From Comamonas_F sp047606565 (GTDB taxonomy: Bacteria > Pseudomonadota > Gammaproteobacteria > Burkholderiales > Burkholderiaceae_C): a stretch of 64,000 nucleotides of DNA. A program made the position numbers and the translations under genes. The notes under the pieces are model-generated. The model saw only the letters and a list, made by a program, of their open reading frames with translations. It ran no database searches and was not told the origin of the DNA. The stretch lies in the NCBI GenBank assembly GCA_047606565.1, contig JASGEH010000122.1, positions 7,913 to 71,912 on the forward strand, read 5' to 3'. Positions 56,564-64,000 of this stretch are shown piece by piece. The first letter of the stretch is position 1. Each line of letters begins with the position of its first letter.

Positions 56564-57229
56564 ATGCTGTCATTTTTTTCGCAAATCGACTGGCTGCAAA
56601 TCGGCAATGCCGTGCTTGACACGCTAGCCATGCTGGGTGGTGCTTTGTTTTTTACCGTGTTATTGGGCTTGCCTATTGGGATAGGGCTGTTCCTGACCGA
56701 GCGTAATCAATTGCTGCAACAGGCGTGGGTCTATAGCGTGCTGTCCTTTGTCATCAATATCTTGCGTTCAGTGCCGTTCATCATTTTGCTGATCGTGCTG
56801 ATGCCGGTCACGACTTGGATCACTGGCACTTCACTGGGTGTGCGAGGCGTCATCCCGCCGCTGGTGGTCGGCACCACAGCGTTCTTTGCGCGCCTAGTGG
56901 AAACCGCGTTGCGTGAAGTGGACCGGGGCGTGACCGAAGCCTCACTGGCAATGGGCGCGTCCATTGGGCAGATCGTGCTTCGGGCGCTGCTGCCCGAAGC
57001 CCTACCCGGAATCATCGCCGCCATCACGGTCACGTCCATCGTGCTGGTGGACTACACCGCCATGTCTGGCGCCATTGGTGGTGGTGGTATCGGCGACCTG
57101 GCTATCCGCTATGGCTACAACCGGTTCCAGATCGACGTCATGGTCGTGACCGTCATATTACTGATTGTGCTGGTGCAAGTGCTGCAAGCCAGCGGCAATC
57201 GGCTGGTCGTTCATTGCACCCGAAAGTAG
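56564..57229 (+). CDS. metI: MetI-type ABC permease (second system)
   Basis: 221 residues, five spans; FFARLVETALREVDRGVTEA, then the coupling loop ASLAMGASIGQIVLRALLPE, and the end motif GAIGGGGIGDLAIRYGYNRF. It lies 18 bp after metN and 36 bp before the receptor gene. Low-GC codon use like the rest of the block. Confidence 0.92.
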   Translation: MLSFFSQIDWLQIGNAVLDTLAMLGGALFFTVLLGLPIGIGLFLTERNQLLQQAWVYSVLSFVINILRSVPFIILLIVLMPVTTWITGTSLGVRGVIPPLVVGTTAFFARLVETALREVDRGVTEASLAMGASIGQIVLRALLPEALPGIIAAITVTSIVLVDYTAMSGAIGGGGIGDLAIRYGYNRFQIDVMVVTVILLIVLVQVLQASGNRLVVHCTRK

Positions 57230-57265
57230 GTAAATGGGGTATTTTTTCATCACAAGGAGATTTTC

Positions 57266-58081
57266 ATGAAAGTACTAAAATATGTTGCGCTAGGTTTGGT
57301 TGCTGTTTCATTGGCATTTGTTGCATCGGCCCAGACTCCGAGGAAACTGATCGTCGGTGCTAGCCCGGTTCCACATGCTGAAATCCTGGAATTCGTCAAG
57401 CCCATCGTCGCTAAACAGGGGGTTGATCTGGATATTCGTGTATTCACTGATTTCATTCAGCCCAATGTTCAGCTTGGCACCAAGCAGCTTGATGCCAATT
57501 ACTATCAGTACAGGCCATTTCTCAATGAGTGGAACCGCGAGCGTGGCACTGATTTTGTGACCATTGTGCCGGTGCACATCGAGCCTTATGTGGCTTATTC
57601 CAAAAAGATTACAGATATTTCTCAGCTCAAGGATGGTGCGACCGTAGCGATACCGAATGATCCTGTTAACGGTGGCCGTGGCTTGCTGACCCTGCAGGCG
57701 CTGGGACTCATCAAAACGAAGGGTAAGCCCACACTGGATACGCCGGATGACCCGTTACCCACGCTGAAGGATGTCATCGAAAACCCGAAGAAACTCAAGA
57801 TTATCGAACTGGAGTCGGCCATATTGCCGCGCACGTTGTCGCAGGTCGATCTGGCTGCGCTTAACGGGAATTACGTGCTGGAGGCCAAGCTGCCGTTGGA
57901 AAAGTCGCTTTACATCGACAAAGGCCAGGATGGGAAAAATATCTGGGCTGAGTATCTGGTAACCCGCCCCGAGAAGAAGGATGACCCGGCCATTCGTATC
58001 CTGGGCGAAGCACTCAACAGCGACGCCACCCGGGAGTTCATCAAGGAGCATTTCAAGGGGGCGATCTATCCGGCGTTCTAA
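57266..58081 (+). CDS. MetQ/NlpA-family ABC substrate-binding protein (6)
   Basis: 271 residues; Sec signal ending at AFVASAQTP, no lipobox Cys. It has the canonical MetQ-like middle: FTDFIQPNVQLGTKQLDANYYQYRPFL and NDPVNGGRGLLTLQALGLI (each cited as key stretches: DANYYQYRPFL, NDPVNGGRGLL). A strong AAGGAG precedes the ATG. This is the dedicated receptor of the second MetNI channel; its ligand is probably an organosulfur compound given sfnB directly after it. Confidence 0.91.
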   Translation: MKVLKYVALGLVAVSLAFVASAQTPRKLIVGASPVPHAEILEFVKPIVAKQGVDLDIRVFTDFIQPNVQLGTKQLDANYYQYRPFLNEWNRERGTDFVTIVPVHIEPYVAYSKKITDISQLKDGATVAIPNDPVNGGRGLLTLQALGLIKTKGKPTLDTPDDPLPTLKDVIENPKKLKIIELESAILPRTLSQVDLAALNGNYVLEAKLPLEKSLYIDKGQDGKNIWAEYLVTRPEKKDDPAIRILGEALNSDATREFIKEHFKGAIYPAF

Positions 58082-58109
58082 CTGCGCCGAACAGACGAGG
58101 AAATCCACC

Positions 58110-59360
58110 ATGAGTCAGAACAACGCGCCTGTGGCGGCCCGGCTATTGCCCACCCCGGCACCGCCGTTACCCGCCAGTCCGGCGTACGTCATTCGTGACG
58201 ATGCCGAGGCCATCGAAGTCGCCACGGCATTGGCCCCGGTTTTCGCCGACGGTGCAGCCGAACGTGATCGGGCTCGCCAACTCCCCTTGGACAAGGTCGA
58301 TGCCTATTCGCAAAGCGGTTTATGGGGCATCACCATTCCACGCGCATATGGCGGTGCAGGCGTCTCCCATGCCACGCTCGCCAAAGTCTTTGCCACGCTA
58401 GCGGCGGCTGATGCTTCGCTGACACAGCTTGCGCAGAACAGTTTTGAGATCATCGAAGTCATCCGCAACACTGGCAGCGAGGTCCAGAAGCAAGAACTGT
58501 TCGGCAAGGTGCTGGCAGGCTATCGGCTGGGCAACGCCTTCTCCGAATACGGAGGCAAGAATGTGGAGAGCTTCGAGACTCGCGTCGTCCAGCGTGAAGA
58601 CGGGCAGTATGCAGTCAATGGGCGAAAGTTCTATTCCACAGGCGCGTTGTTCGCACACCTTGTTCCCATCGTCGCGATCGACGAGCAGGGGCGTGTGATT
58701 GTCGCCGTGGCCGACCGGGATGCCAGCGGCCTGAGTGTGCTCGACGACTGGTCAGCGTTTGGCCAACGCACCACTGCCAGTGGCACTGTCGTCCTGGAAG
58801 ATGTGAGCGTGGCCGCTGCTCGCGTGCTGCCCGCCTACCAGGTCTATGACGTGCCCAGCGCCGTCGGCCCGCAAAGCCAGATCATCCATGCCGCCATCGA
58901 CGCCGGTATCGGCCGCGGCGCGCTGCAAGCCACGCTAGACTTCGTACGCACCAAGACGCGCCCCTGGATAGACAGCGGGTTGGAAAAAGCCACCGATGAC
59001 CCGTTCAGTATCGCGACCATTGGTGATCTGCACGTGCGGCAGCATGCCGCCGAGGCCCTGCTGGAGCGTGCTGGATTGCAATTGGATGTGACGGTGGCTC
59101 AGCCTACGATCGAGAACATTGCCAGGGCCAAAATCGCTGTGGCGGAAGCTAAGCTGCTGACTACCGAAATCGCTATTTCGGCGGCCAACAAGTTGTTCGA
59201 GTTGGCCGGTACCCGCTCCACCCTGCTGGAGCACGGCCTGGACCGTATCTGGCGCGATGCCCGCGTACACACCTTGCACGATCCGGTGCGTTGGAAGCCC
59301 TACGTCATCGGTCGGTACTATCTCAGTGGTGTGCATCCGCCGCTGCACTCTTGGATATGA
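58110..59360 (+). CDS. sfnB: SfnB-family sulfur acquisition oxidoreductase
   Basis: 416 residues with acyl-CoA dehydrogenase fold. SfnB marks: YVIRDDAEAIEVATALAPVF, GLWGITIPRAYGGAGVSHAT, NGRKFYSTGALFAHL, DDWSAFGQRTTASGT and the C-terminal RVHTLHDPVRWKPYVIG. SfnB belongs to sulfate-starvation-induced organosulfur (dimethyl sulfone route) genes in Pseudomonas. GAGG lies 9 nt before the ATG at 58110. Last gene of the low-GC operon, followed by a strong terminator; sfnG comes after it in a separate transcription unit. Confidence 0.9.
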   Translation: MSQNNAPVAARLLPTPAPPLPASPAYVIRDDAEAIEVATALAPVFADGAAERDRARQLPLDKVDAYSQSGLWGITIPRAYGGAGVSHATLAKVFATLAAADASLTQLAQNSFEIIEVIRNTGSEVQKQELFGKVLAGYRLGNAFSEYGGKNVESFETRVVQREDGQYAVNGRKFYSTGALFAHLVPIVAIDEQGRVIVAVADRDASGLSVLDDWSAFGQRTTASGTVVLEDVSVAAARVLPAYQVYDVPSAVGPQSQIIHAAIDAGIGRGALQATLDFVRTKTRPWIDSGLEKATDDPFSIATIGDLHVRQHAAEALLERAGLQLDVTVAQPTIENIARAKIAVAEAKLLTTEIAISAANKLFELAGTRSTLLEHGLDRIWRDARVHTLHDPVRWKPYVIGRYYLSGVHPPLHSWI

Positions 59361-59460
59361 CCTCATTTCTTGAACGAGCAGGTGAAGCCATGGAAGCCGC
59401 CCAACGACCAAGCTCTGGAAAGCGATTGCAACCAAGCCTGCGGCGCACTGGCACACTGAT

Positions 59461-59530
59461 AAAAAAGCCTGTTGGTTTATCTGCAGCGCGTGGTGAGGCT
59501 GCGGCCTAGCGCTGCAGGAGGCTTCTTTTT
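59461..59530. terminator. Bidirectional rho-independent terminator
   Basis: AAAAAAGCCT (59461-59470) and AGGCTTCTTTTT (59519-59530) form the base, and CTGCAGCGC (59481-59489) with GCGCTGCAG (59509-59517) an inner perfect 9-bp stem. A-tract and T-tract on opposite ends allow termination in both directions. It closes the metNIQ-sfnB operon. Confidence 0.85.
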
Positions 59531-59575
59531 CCGTCGGGCCGCCCCAAGGAAAAAATTATCTCCCTGTGGGGGTCC

Positions 59576-59598
59576 GGACCAGTCCGCAGGGCTGGTCC
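59576..59598. other. Stem-loop GGACCAG/CTGGTCC
   Basis: GGACCAG (59576-59582) pairs with CTGGTCC (59592-59598) around a 9-nt loop. Read on the minus strand it is followed about 17 nt later by a run of T (AATTTTTT), so it could end minus-strand transcription coming from the antitoxin remnant. Function uncertain. Confidence 0.4.
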
Positions 59599-59634
59599 GA
59601 GGGGTCTTGTTTGGCCTGGCGCTGGATGGCTGCA

Positions 59635-59710
59635 TCAATGCGTGGCCAGCCACTCGCGCAAGGCTGCATCCACGCGGGTCTGCCAGCCCGTGCCTGCCCT
59701 GGCTTGCTGC
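59635..59710 (-). pseudogene. Remnant of a BrnA-type antitoxin (C-terminal end only)
   Basis: On the minus strand the last codons read QARAGTGWQTRVDAALREWLATH before a stop at 59635 (key part GWQTRVDAALREWL). The GWQTR-x-x-AALR-x-WL ending is the hallmark of the C-terminus of BrnA antitoxins of type II toxin-antitoxin pairs. Upstream the similarity is lost; a neighbouring frame offers GPLPAA, hinting at a frameshift. No BrnT-like toxin gene is seen. Probably debris from a lost mobile or stability module. Confidence 0.45.
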
Positions 59711-59852
59711 GGGCAGCGGCCCAGCAAATTGCACGGCAGCGCGCAGCCGCTGCCGCCAGCCTGCGCGGCAGCCGGGGAGGGGAGATTGCCAGGTCTTTCG
59801 TGAACTCCTGGAATCTTGTTGAAAAACAATGGGTTGAGTCTATCTTGGTGGC

Positions 59853-59909
59853 CGCATATGGAAGTGCCGATTTCAAGCAACAGGCGCGCGACCACGTCCG
59901 CACACTGGG
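59853..59909 (+). promoter_or_regulatory. GCATAT-GATTTC-GCACACT element, copy 4
   Basis: GCATAT at 59854, GATTTC at 59869 and GCACACTGGG at 59900: the 15- and 46-bp distances are identical to the other three copies. CACACT lies 54 bp before the sfnG start. That sfnG, a known sulfate-starvation gene elsewhere, carries the element supports a role in sulfur-limitation control. Confidence 0.62.
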
Positions 59910-59954
59910 ACGCATCGAACCCTCTCTTTCTCATCTCTTCGAGGAGACCCTGCC

Positions 59955-61085
59955 ATGAGCCTAGCGTCCGATGCCCCCCTGAAATTCGCCTACTGGGTGC
60001 CCAATGTGAGCGGCGGGCTGGTGGTCAGCACCATCGAGCAGCGCACCGACTGGAGCCTGGACTACAACCAGCGCCTGGGCCAGGCCGCCGAGCAGGCCGG
60101 CTTCGACTACGCGCTCAGCCAGATCCGCTTCACCGCGGGCTATGGCGCCGAGTATCAGCACGAGTCGGTCGCCATCAGCCAGGCCATCCTGCACGCGACG
60201 AGCAAGCTGAAGGTGCTGGCAGCCATCCTGCCCGGCCCCTGGCATCCGGCCGTGGTTGCCAAGCAACTGGCCACCATCGACCACCTGACCAACGGCCGCA
60301 TCGCCATCAACGTGGTCAGCGGCTGGTTCAAGGGCGAGTTCCAGGCCATCGGCGAGCCCTGGCTGGAGCACGACGAGCGCTACCGCCGCTCCGAGGAGTT
60401 CATCCGCGCGCTCAAGGGCATCTGGACGCAGGACAACTTCACCTTCAAGGGCGATTTCTACCGCTTCAACAACTACACCCTCAGCCCCAAGCCGCTGCAA
60501 AAGCCGCATCCCGAGATCTTCCAGGGCGGCAGCTCGCGCGCCGCGCGCGACATGGCCTCGCGCGTGTCGGACTGGTATTTCACCAACGGCAACACGCCGG
60601 CCGAGCTGAAGAAGCAGATCGACGACATCCAGGCCAAGGCGCGCGCCAACGGCCACACGGTGCGCATCGGCGTCAATGCCTTCGTCATCGCCCGCGACAC
60701 CGAGGAAGAGGCCCGCGCGGTGCTCAAGGAGATCATCGACAAGGCCCACGTCGAGGCCGTGCATGCCTTCGGCGACGCGGTCAAGCAGGCCGGCAAGGCC
60801 GCGCCCGAGGGCGAGGGCAACTGGGCCAAGTCCACCTTCGAGGACCTGGTCCAGTACAACGACGGCTTCCGCACCAACCTGATCGGCACGCCCCGGCAGA
60901 TCGCCGAGCGCATCGTCGCGCTCAAGGCGGTGGGCGTGGACCTGGTGCTGACCGCCTTCCTGCACTTCATCGAGGAAGTCGAGTACTTCGGCCGCGAGGT
61001 GCTGCCGCTGGTGCGCGAACTTGAAGCGCGCGGCGCTGGCGCGCGCGAGGCCGAGGCCGTTTCTGAGACCGCGGCCGTCGGCTGA
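59955..61085 (+). CDS. sfnG: Dimethyl-sulfone monooxygenase, FMNH2-dependent
   Basis: 376 residues. SfnG converts dimethyl sulfone to methanesulfinate with FMNH2 and O2. Very characteristic stretches: LKFAYWVPNVSGGLVVSTIE, QRTDWSLDYNQRLGQAAEQA, YALSQIRFTAGYGAEYQHES, VVSGWFKGEFQAIGEPWLEH and SSRAARDMASRVSDWYFTNG. The C-terminal 20 residues are an Ala/Glu-rich tail. It has its own promoter element and precedes the second Liv-type importer by 120 bp, suggesting that importer brings in a sulfone or sulfonate. The FMN reductase SfnF is not in the window. Confidence 0.95.
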   Translation: MSLASDAPLKFAYWVPNVSGGLVVSTIEQRTDWSLDYNQRLGQAAEQAGFDYALSQIRFTAGYGAEYQHESVAISQAILHATSKLKVLAAILPGPWHPAVVAKQLATIDHLTNGRIAINVVSGWFKGEFQAIGEPWLEHDERYRRSEEFIRALKGIWTQDNFTFKGDFYRFNNYTLSPKPLQKPHPEIFQGGSSRAARDMASRVSDWYFTNGNTPAELKKQIDDIQAKARANGHTVRIGVNAFVIARDTEEEARAVLKEIIDKAHVEAVHAFGDAVKQAGKAAPEGEGNWAKSTFEDLVQYNDGFRTNLIGTPRQIAERIVALKAVGVDLVLTAFLHFIEEVEYFGREVLPLVRELEARGAGAREAEAVSETAAVG

Positions 61086-61205
61086 CCCCGGGCCTTTCTT
61101 CTTCCTTCCTTCCTTTTTTCCTCCGGGACGCTCGCGGGACGCCGCCAGCCAGCTTGCTGGCGCGGCGCGGACCGGCAGTGCCTGGCCCTTTTCTGGAGTG
61201 GCGCC

Positions 61206-62084
61206 ATGTCATCGTCCTCGCGCACAACCGGGATCGAAGCTGAATCCGAAGCCAGCGCCGCGCCGCCGGTCCTGCGGCTCGAAGGCGTCAGCCTGGCCTT
61301 CGGCGGCATCCAGGCGCTCAGCGGCATCGACCTGTCGGTGGCAGCCGGCGAGATCCGCGCCATCATCGGGCCCAACGGCGCGGGCAAGAGCTCGCTGGTC
61401 AACGTCATCACCGGCCTGTACCGGCCCGACGCCGGCCGGGTGGCGGTCGGCGGCCAGGTCTTCGCCCAGGTGCCGACGGCGCGCCTGGCCGCGCTGGGCG
61501 TGGCGCGCACCTTCCAGAACCTGGCGCTGTTCAAGGGCTTGAGCGTGCGCGACAACATCGCGCTGGGCCGGGTGCTGCACACGCGGTCGAGCTTCGCCGA
61601 GCAACTGATCGGCCTGGGCCGGGCGCGGCGCGAACGGGCCGATGCGCGCGAGCGCGCCGGCGAGGCGATCGCTTTCCTGGACTTGGCTGCCGTGCAGGAC
61701 CGGCCGGCCGGCACCTTGCCCTACGGCCTGCAAAAGCGTGTCGAGCTGGGCCGCGCGCTGGTGGCGCGGCCGCGCCTGCTGCTGCTCGACGAGCCGCTGG
61801 CGGGCATGACAGCCGGCGAAAAGGCCGACATGGCCGCGCTGATCCGCGCCGCACGCGACCAGTGGCAGGCCACGGTGGTGCTGATCGAGCACGACATCGG
61901 CATCGTGCTGGGCCTGTCCGACCGGGTGGCGGTGCTGGAATACGGCCGCAAGATCGCCGATGCGACGCCGGCCGAGGTGCGCGACGACCCGGCGGTGATC
62001 GACGCATACCTGGGCGTCGATCACGGCGATGGTGATGGCGATGCGGAGGGCGGGGACGCCGCCGCCTGGCAGGAGGCCGCGTGA
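61206..62084 (+). CDS. Branched-chain-type ABC ATP-binding protein (LivG-like, 2)
   Basis: 292 residues. About 20 extra N-terminal residues, then Walker A GPNGAGKSS, VARTFQNLALFKGLSV, signature-like LPYGLQKRVELGRAL and Walker B LLLLDEPLAG. The C-terminus ends in an acidic tail (DGDGDAEGGD) not usual for LivG. Closely similar to the LivG of the first Liv cluster. Stop overlaps the LivH start region. Confidence 0.9.
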   Translation: MSSSSRTTGIEAESEASAAPPVLRLEGVSLAFGGIQALSGIDLSVAAGEIRAIIGPNGAGKSSLVNVITGLYRPDAGRVAVGGQVFAQVPTARLAALGVARTFQNLALFKGLSVRDNIALGRVLHTRSSFAEQLIGLGRARRERADARERAGEAIAFLDLAAVQDRPAGTLPYGLQKRVELGRALVARPRLLLLDEPLAGMTAGEKADMAALIRAARDQWQATVVLIEHDIGIVLGLSDRVAVLEYGRKIADATPAEVRDDPAVIDAYLGVDHGDGDGDAEGGDAAAWQEAA

Positions 62085-62980
62085 TGGACGGCTTCGACTA
62101 CGCCTTCTTCGCCGAGGTGGTGCTGGGCGGCCTGCTGTCGGGCGTGATGTATTCGCTGGTGGCGATCGGCTTCGTGCTGATCTACAAGACCTCGGGCGTG
62201 CTCAACTTCGCCCAGGGCGCGCAACTGCTGTTCGCGGCGCTGACCTTCGTGAGCCTGGTCGAGCGCGGCGTGCCCTTCGCGCTGGCGCTGGGGCTGACCT
62301 TCGCGCTGATGCTGCTGCTGGGCCTGGCCGTCGAGCGCGTGGTACTGCGCCCGCTGGTCAACCAGTCACCCATGACGCTGTTCGTGGCCACGCTGGGTTT
62401 GTCCTACGTGATCGAGGGCGTGGCGCAACTGGCCTGGGGCACCCAGGTGCACCACCTGGACCTGGGCATCTCCGACGAGCCGCTGCTGTTCGGCGGCATC
62501 CTGGTCTCCAGCTTCGACCTGTTCGCGGCCGGCGCGGCGGCGCTGATGGTGCTGCTGCTGTCGGCCTTCTTCCGCTACACCCACCTGGGCCTGAGCTTTC
62601 GCGCGGCGGCCGACGACACCTATGCGGCGCTGGCCGTGGGCCTGCGGCTGCCGCGCATCTGGGCGGCGGTGTGGGCGGCCGCCGGCGTCATCGCCCTGGT
62701 CGCCGGGCTGCTGTGGGGCGCGCGCCTGGGCGTGCAGTTCTCGCTGTCGCTGGTGGTGCTCAAGGCGCTGCCGGTGCTGGTGCTGGGCGGCTTCGACTCC
62801 ATGCTGGGCGCCATCGTCGGCGGCCTGCTGATCGGCGCGCTGGAGAAGGTCGCCGAGGTCTACCTGGGCCCCTACATCGGCAGCGGCATCGAGAGCTGGT
62901 TCGCCTACGCGGTGGCGCTGGTGTTCCTGCTGCTGCGCCCGGGCGGGCTGTTTGGCCAGCGCCTCGTGGAAAGGGCCTGA
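62084..62980 (+). CDS. Branched-chain-type ABC permease (LivH-like, 2)
   Basis: 298 residues, eight or so spans; GLLSGVMYSLVAIGFVLIYK, LNFAQGAQLLFAAL, FRAAADDTYAALAVGLRLPR and LLLRPGGLFGQRL. I chose the ATG at 62084, 7 nt after AGGAGG; a GTG just before it (62081) is only 4 nt away. High similarity to the LivH of the first cluster points to duplication of the whole importer. Confidence 0.91.
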   Translation: MDGFDYAFFAEVVLGGLLSGVMYSLVAIGFVLIYKTSGVLNFAQGAQLLFAALTFVSLVERGVPFALALGLTFALMLLLGLAVERVVLRPLVNQSPMTLFVATLGLSYVIEGVAQLAWGTQVHHLDLGISDEPLLFGGILVSSFDLFAAGAAALMVLLLSAFFRYTHLGLSFRAAADDTYAALAVGLRLPRIWAAVWAAAGVIALVAGLLWGARLGVQFSLSLVVLKALPVLVLGGFDSMLGAIVGGLLIGALEKVAEVYLGPYIGSGIESWFAYAVALVFLLLRPGGLFGQRLVERA

Positions 62981-62981
62981 G

Positions 62982-64000
62982 ATGACGACATCTTCACTCG
63001 AATCCACGGCCGCAACCGTCCCCGCCGCGCGCGCGGTCGTGCGCTGGCCGGGCTGGGCGACGCCGGCGGCGGTGCTGCTGCTGGCCTATGGCGTGGTGCC
63101 GCTGGTGGCCAGCGACTACTGGTTCGACGCCATCCTGATTCCCTTCCTGGCGCTGTCGCTGGCGGCCGTGGGGCTGAACCTGCTGACGGGCTATGCCGGC
63201 CAGTTGTCGCTGGGCACGGCGGCCTTCATGGCGGTGGGCGTGTACGCGGCCTACAACTTCAACCTGCGCGTCGAGGGCCTGCCGCTGCCCGTGACGCTGG
63301 TGCTGGCCGGGCTGGCCGCGACGGCGGTGGGCGTCGTCTTCGGCCTGCCCAGCCTGCGGCTGCGCGGCTTCTACCTGGCGGTGTCGACGCTGGCGGCGCA
63401 GTTCTTCGTGCAGTGGGCGCTCAACAAGTTCGGCTGGTTCAGCAACGACAACGCCTCGGGCGTGATCGACGCGCCGGTGCTGCGCGTGGCCGGCCATGCC
63501 TTCGACACGCCGGCCGGGCGCTACCTGTTCGCGCTGAGCGTGGTGGTGGTGCTGACGGCGCTGGTCTGGCGGCTGGTGCACACGCCCACCGGCCACCACT
63601 TCATCGCCGTGCGCGACCACGAGCTGGCCGCGCGCGTGACCGGCGTGCCGGTGCTGCGCACCAAGCTGCTGGCCTTCGCCATCTCGTCCTTCGTGATCGG
63701 CATCGCCGGCGTGCTGTGGGGCTTCGTCTACCTGCGCACGGTGGAGCCGGCCGGCTTCAACCTCGACCGCTCTTTCCAGATCCTGTTCATCGTCATCCTC
63801 GGCGGCCTGGCCACCATCCGCGGCGCCTTTCTGGGCGCGGCGCTGATCGTGGTGTTCCCGCTGCTGCTGGCGCGCCTGGGCAATGCGCTGCTGGGCGGCT
63901 GGTTCGACTCCGGCGTGCTGGAGCTGAGCCAGCGCATCGTGCTGGGCGCGCTCATCGTCGCCTGCCTGATCGCCGAGCCGCGCGGGCTGGCGGCGCTCGG
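62982..64000 (+). CDS. Branched-chain-type ABC permease (LivM-like, 2; partial, cut by right edge)
   Basis: 339 codons visible from the ATG at 62982, with the C-terminus beyond the window. Shows YWFDAILIPFLALSLAAVGL, LLTGYAGQLSLGTAAFMAVG and LRGFYLAVSTLAAQFFVQW, as in the first LivM. The junction with livH is TGAGATG. Receptor and LivF genes presumably follow outside the window. Confidence 0.9.
   Translation, partial: MTTSSLESTAATVPAARAVVRWPGWATPAAVLLLAYGVVPLVASDYWFDAILIPFLALSLAAVGLNLLTGYAGQLSLGTAAFMAVGVYAAYNFNLRVEGLPLPVTLVLAGLAATAVGVVFGLPSLRLRGFYLAVSTLAAQFFVQWALNKFGWFSNDNASGVIDAPVLRVAGHAFDTPAGRYLFALSVVVVLTALVWRLVHTPTGHHFIAVRDHELAARVTGVPVLRTKLLAFAISSFVIGIAGVLWGFVYLRTVEPAGFNLDRSFQILFIVILGGLATIRGAFLGAALIVVFPLLLARLGNALLGGWFDSGVLELSQRIVLGALIVACLIAEPRGLAAL

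Larger units (their letters stand above)
59361..59954. other. Intergenic region (594 bp): terminator, hairpin, antitoxin remnant, promoter element
   Basis: No intact gene is convincing here. From left to right it holds a bidirectional rho-independent terminator, a 7-bp-stem hairpin, a minus-strand piece resembling the C-terminus of a BrnA-type antitoxin, and the fourth GCATAT element before sfnG. Open frames on both strands (for example plus strand 59566-59958) have no family features. This is the junction where GC content returns from low to high. Confidence 0.6.

Noticed and set aside
59566..59958. A 130-codon plus-strand ORF running into the sfnG start
   Set aside because: No family features, passes through a hairpin, the antitoxin remnant and the promoter element; probably non-coding.

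Overview
This window looks like chromosomal DNA of a very GC-rich betaproteobacterium of the order Burkholderiales, most likely Comamonadaceae or a close relative. Reasons: the housekeeping genes (class I fructose-bisphosphatase, 904-residue PepN, RF2 with its programmed frameshift), strong G/C third-position codon use, and the type of interspersed hairpin repeat at 50.4 kb. The family assignment is inference; no rRNA is present.

Layout. 1-7.0 kb (minus strand): housekeeping block with a TPR protein, fbp, pepN, a HAD phosphatase and prfB. 7.2-8.3 kb: a Tas-type aldo/keto reductase. 8.4-15.0 kb (minus strand): an operon of a two-permease NitT/TauT-type ABC importer plus a Rieske dioxygenase (alpha, beta), with a LysR-type regulator upstream. 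15.1-15.6 kb: a YbaK-like deacylase. From 15.8 kb to the right edge every gene is on the plus strand and nearly all belong to import and oxidative attack on organic sulfur compounds. In order these are: MetQ-type receptors with MetN/MetI (15.8-20.2); two NtaA/DszA-family flavin monooxygenases interleaved with a MetQ receptor, then SsuD, a DszC/SfnB-like oxygenase and another MetQ (20.3-27.2); a GsiABCD-like peptide/thiol importer (27.5-32.9); a ribose-type importer with two tandem receptors (33.1-38.8); a maltose-type receptor and two permeases without an ATPase, then an aldo/keto reductase (39.2-43.5); a flavin monooxygenase, a StyA-like FAD monooxygenase, a DszC-like oxygenase, a degenerate acyl-CoA ligase and a complete branched-chain-type importer with two receptors (43.7-55.2); a lower-GC metNIQ-sfnB block (55.4-59.4); and sfnG (dimethyl-sulfone monooxygenase) followed by a second branched-chain-type importer cut by the right edge (60.0-64.0).

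How it may work together. The importers bring in sulfonates, sulfones, thio-compounds or sulfate esters. The two-component flavin monooxygenases (SsuD, SfnG, NtaA/DszA-like, DszC/SfnB-like, StyA-like) would cleave C-S bonds or oxidise sulfur to release sulfite. No NAD(P)H:flavin reductase, sulfite-assimilation gene or CysB/SsuR-type regulator is in the window, so reduced flavin and sulfur-starvation control must come from elsewhere.

Most notable unexplained signal: four operons (gsi-like, maltose-type, StyA/Liv and sfnG/Liv) share an upstream element GCATAT...GATTTC...GCACACT whose three parts keep exactly the same spacing (15 and 46 bp) in all four copies. A different 30-bp element (CATAACCTAGAC...) is shared by the first MetQ operon and the ribose-type operon. 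Together they suggest two sub-regulons inside one sulfur-scavenging supercluster. Other oddities are the gutted acyl-CoA ligase, the StyA homologue without StyB, six receptors for two MetNI channels, and a repeat insertion at the livM start that created a 46-codon linker ORF.
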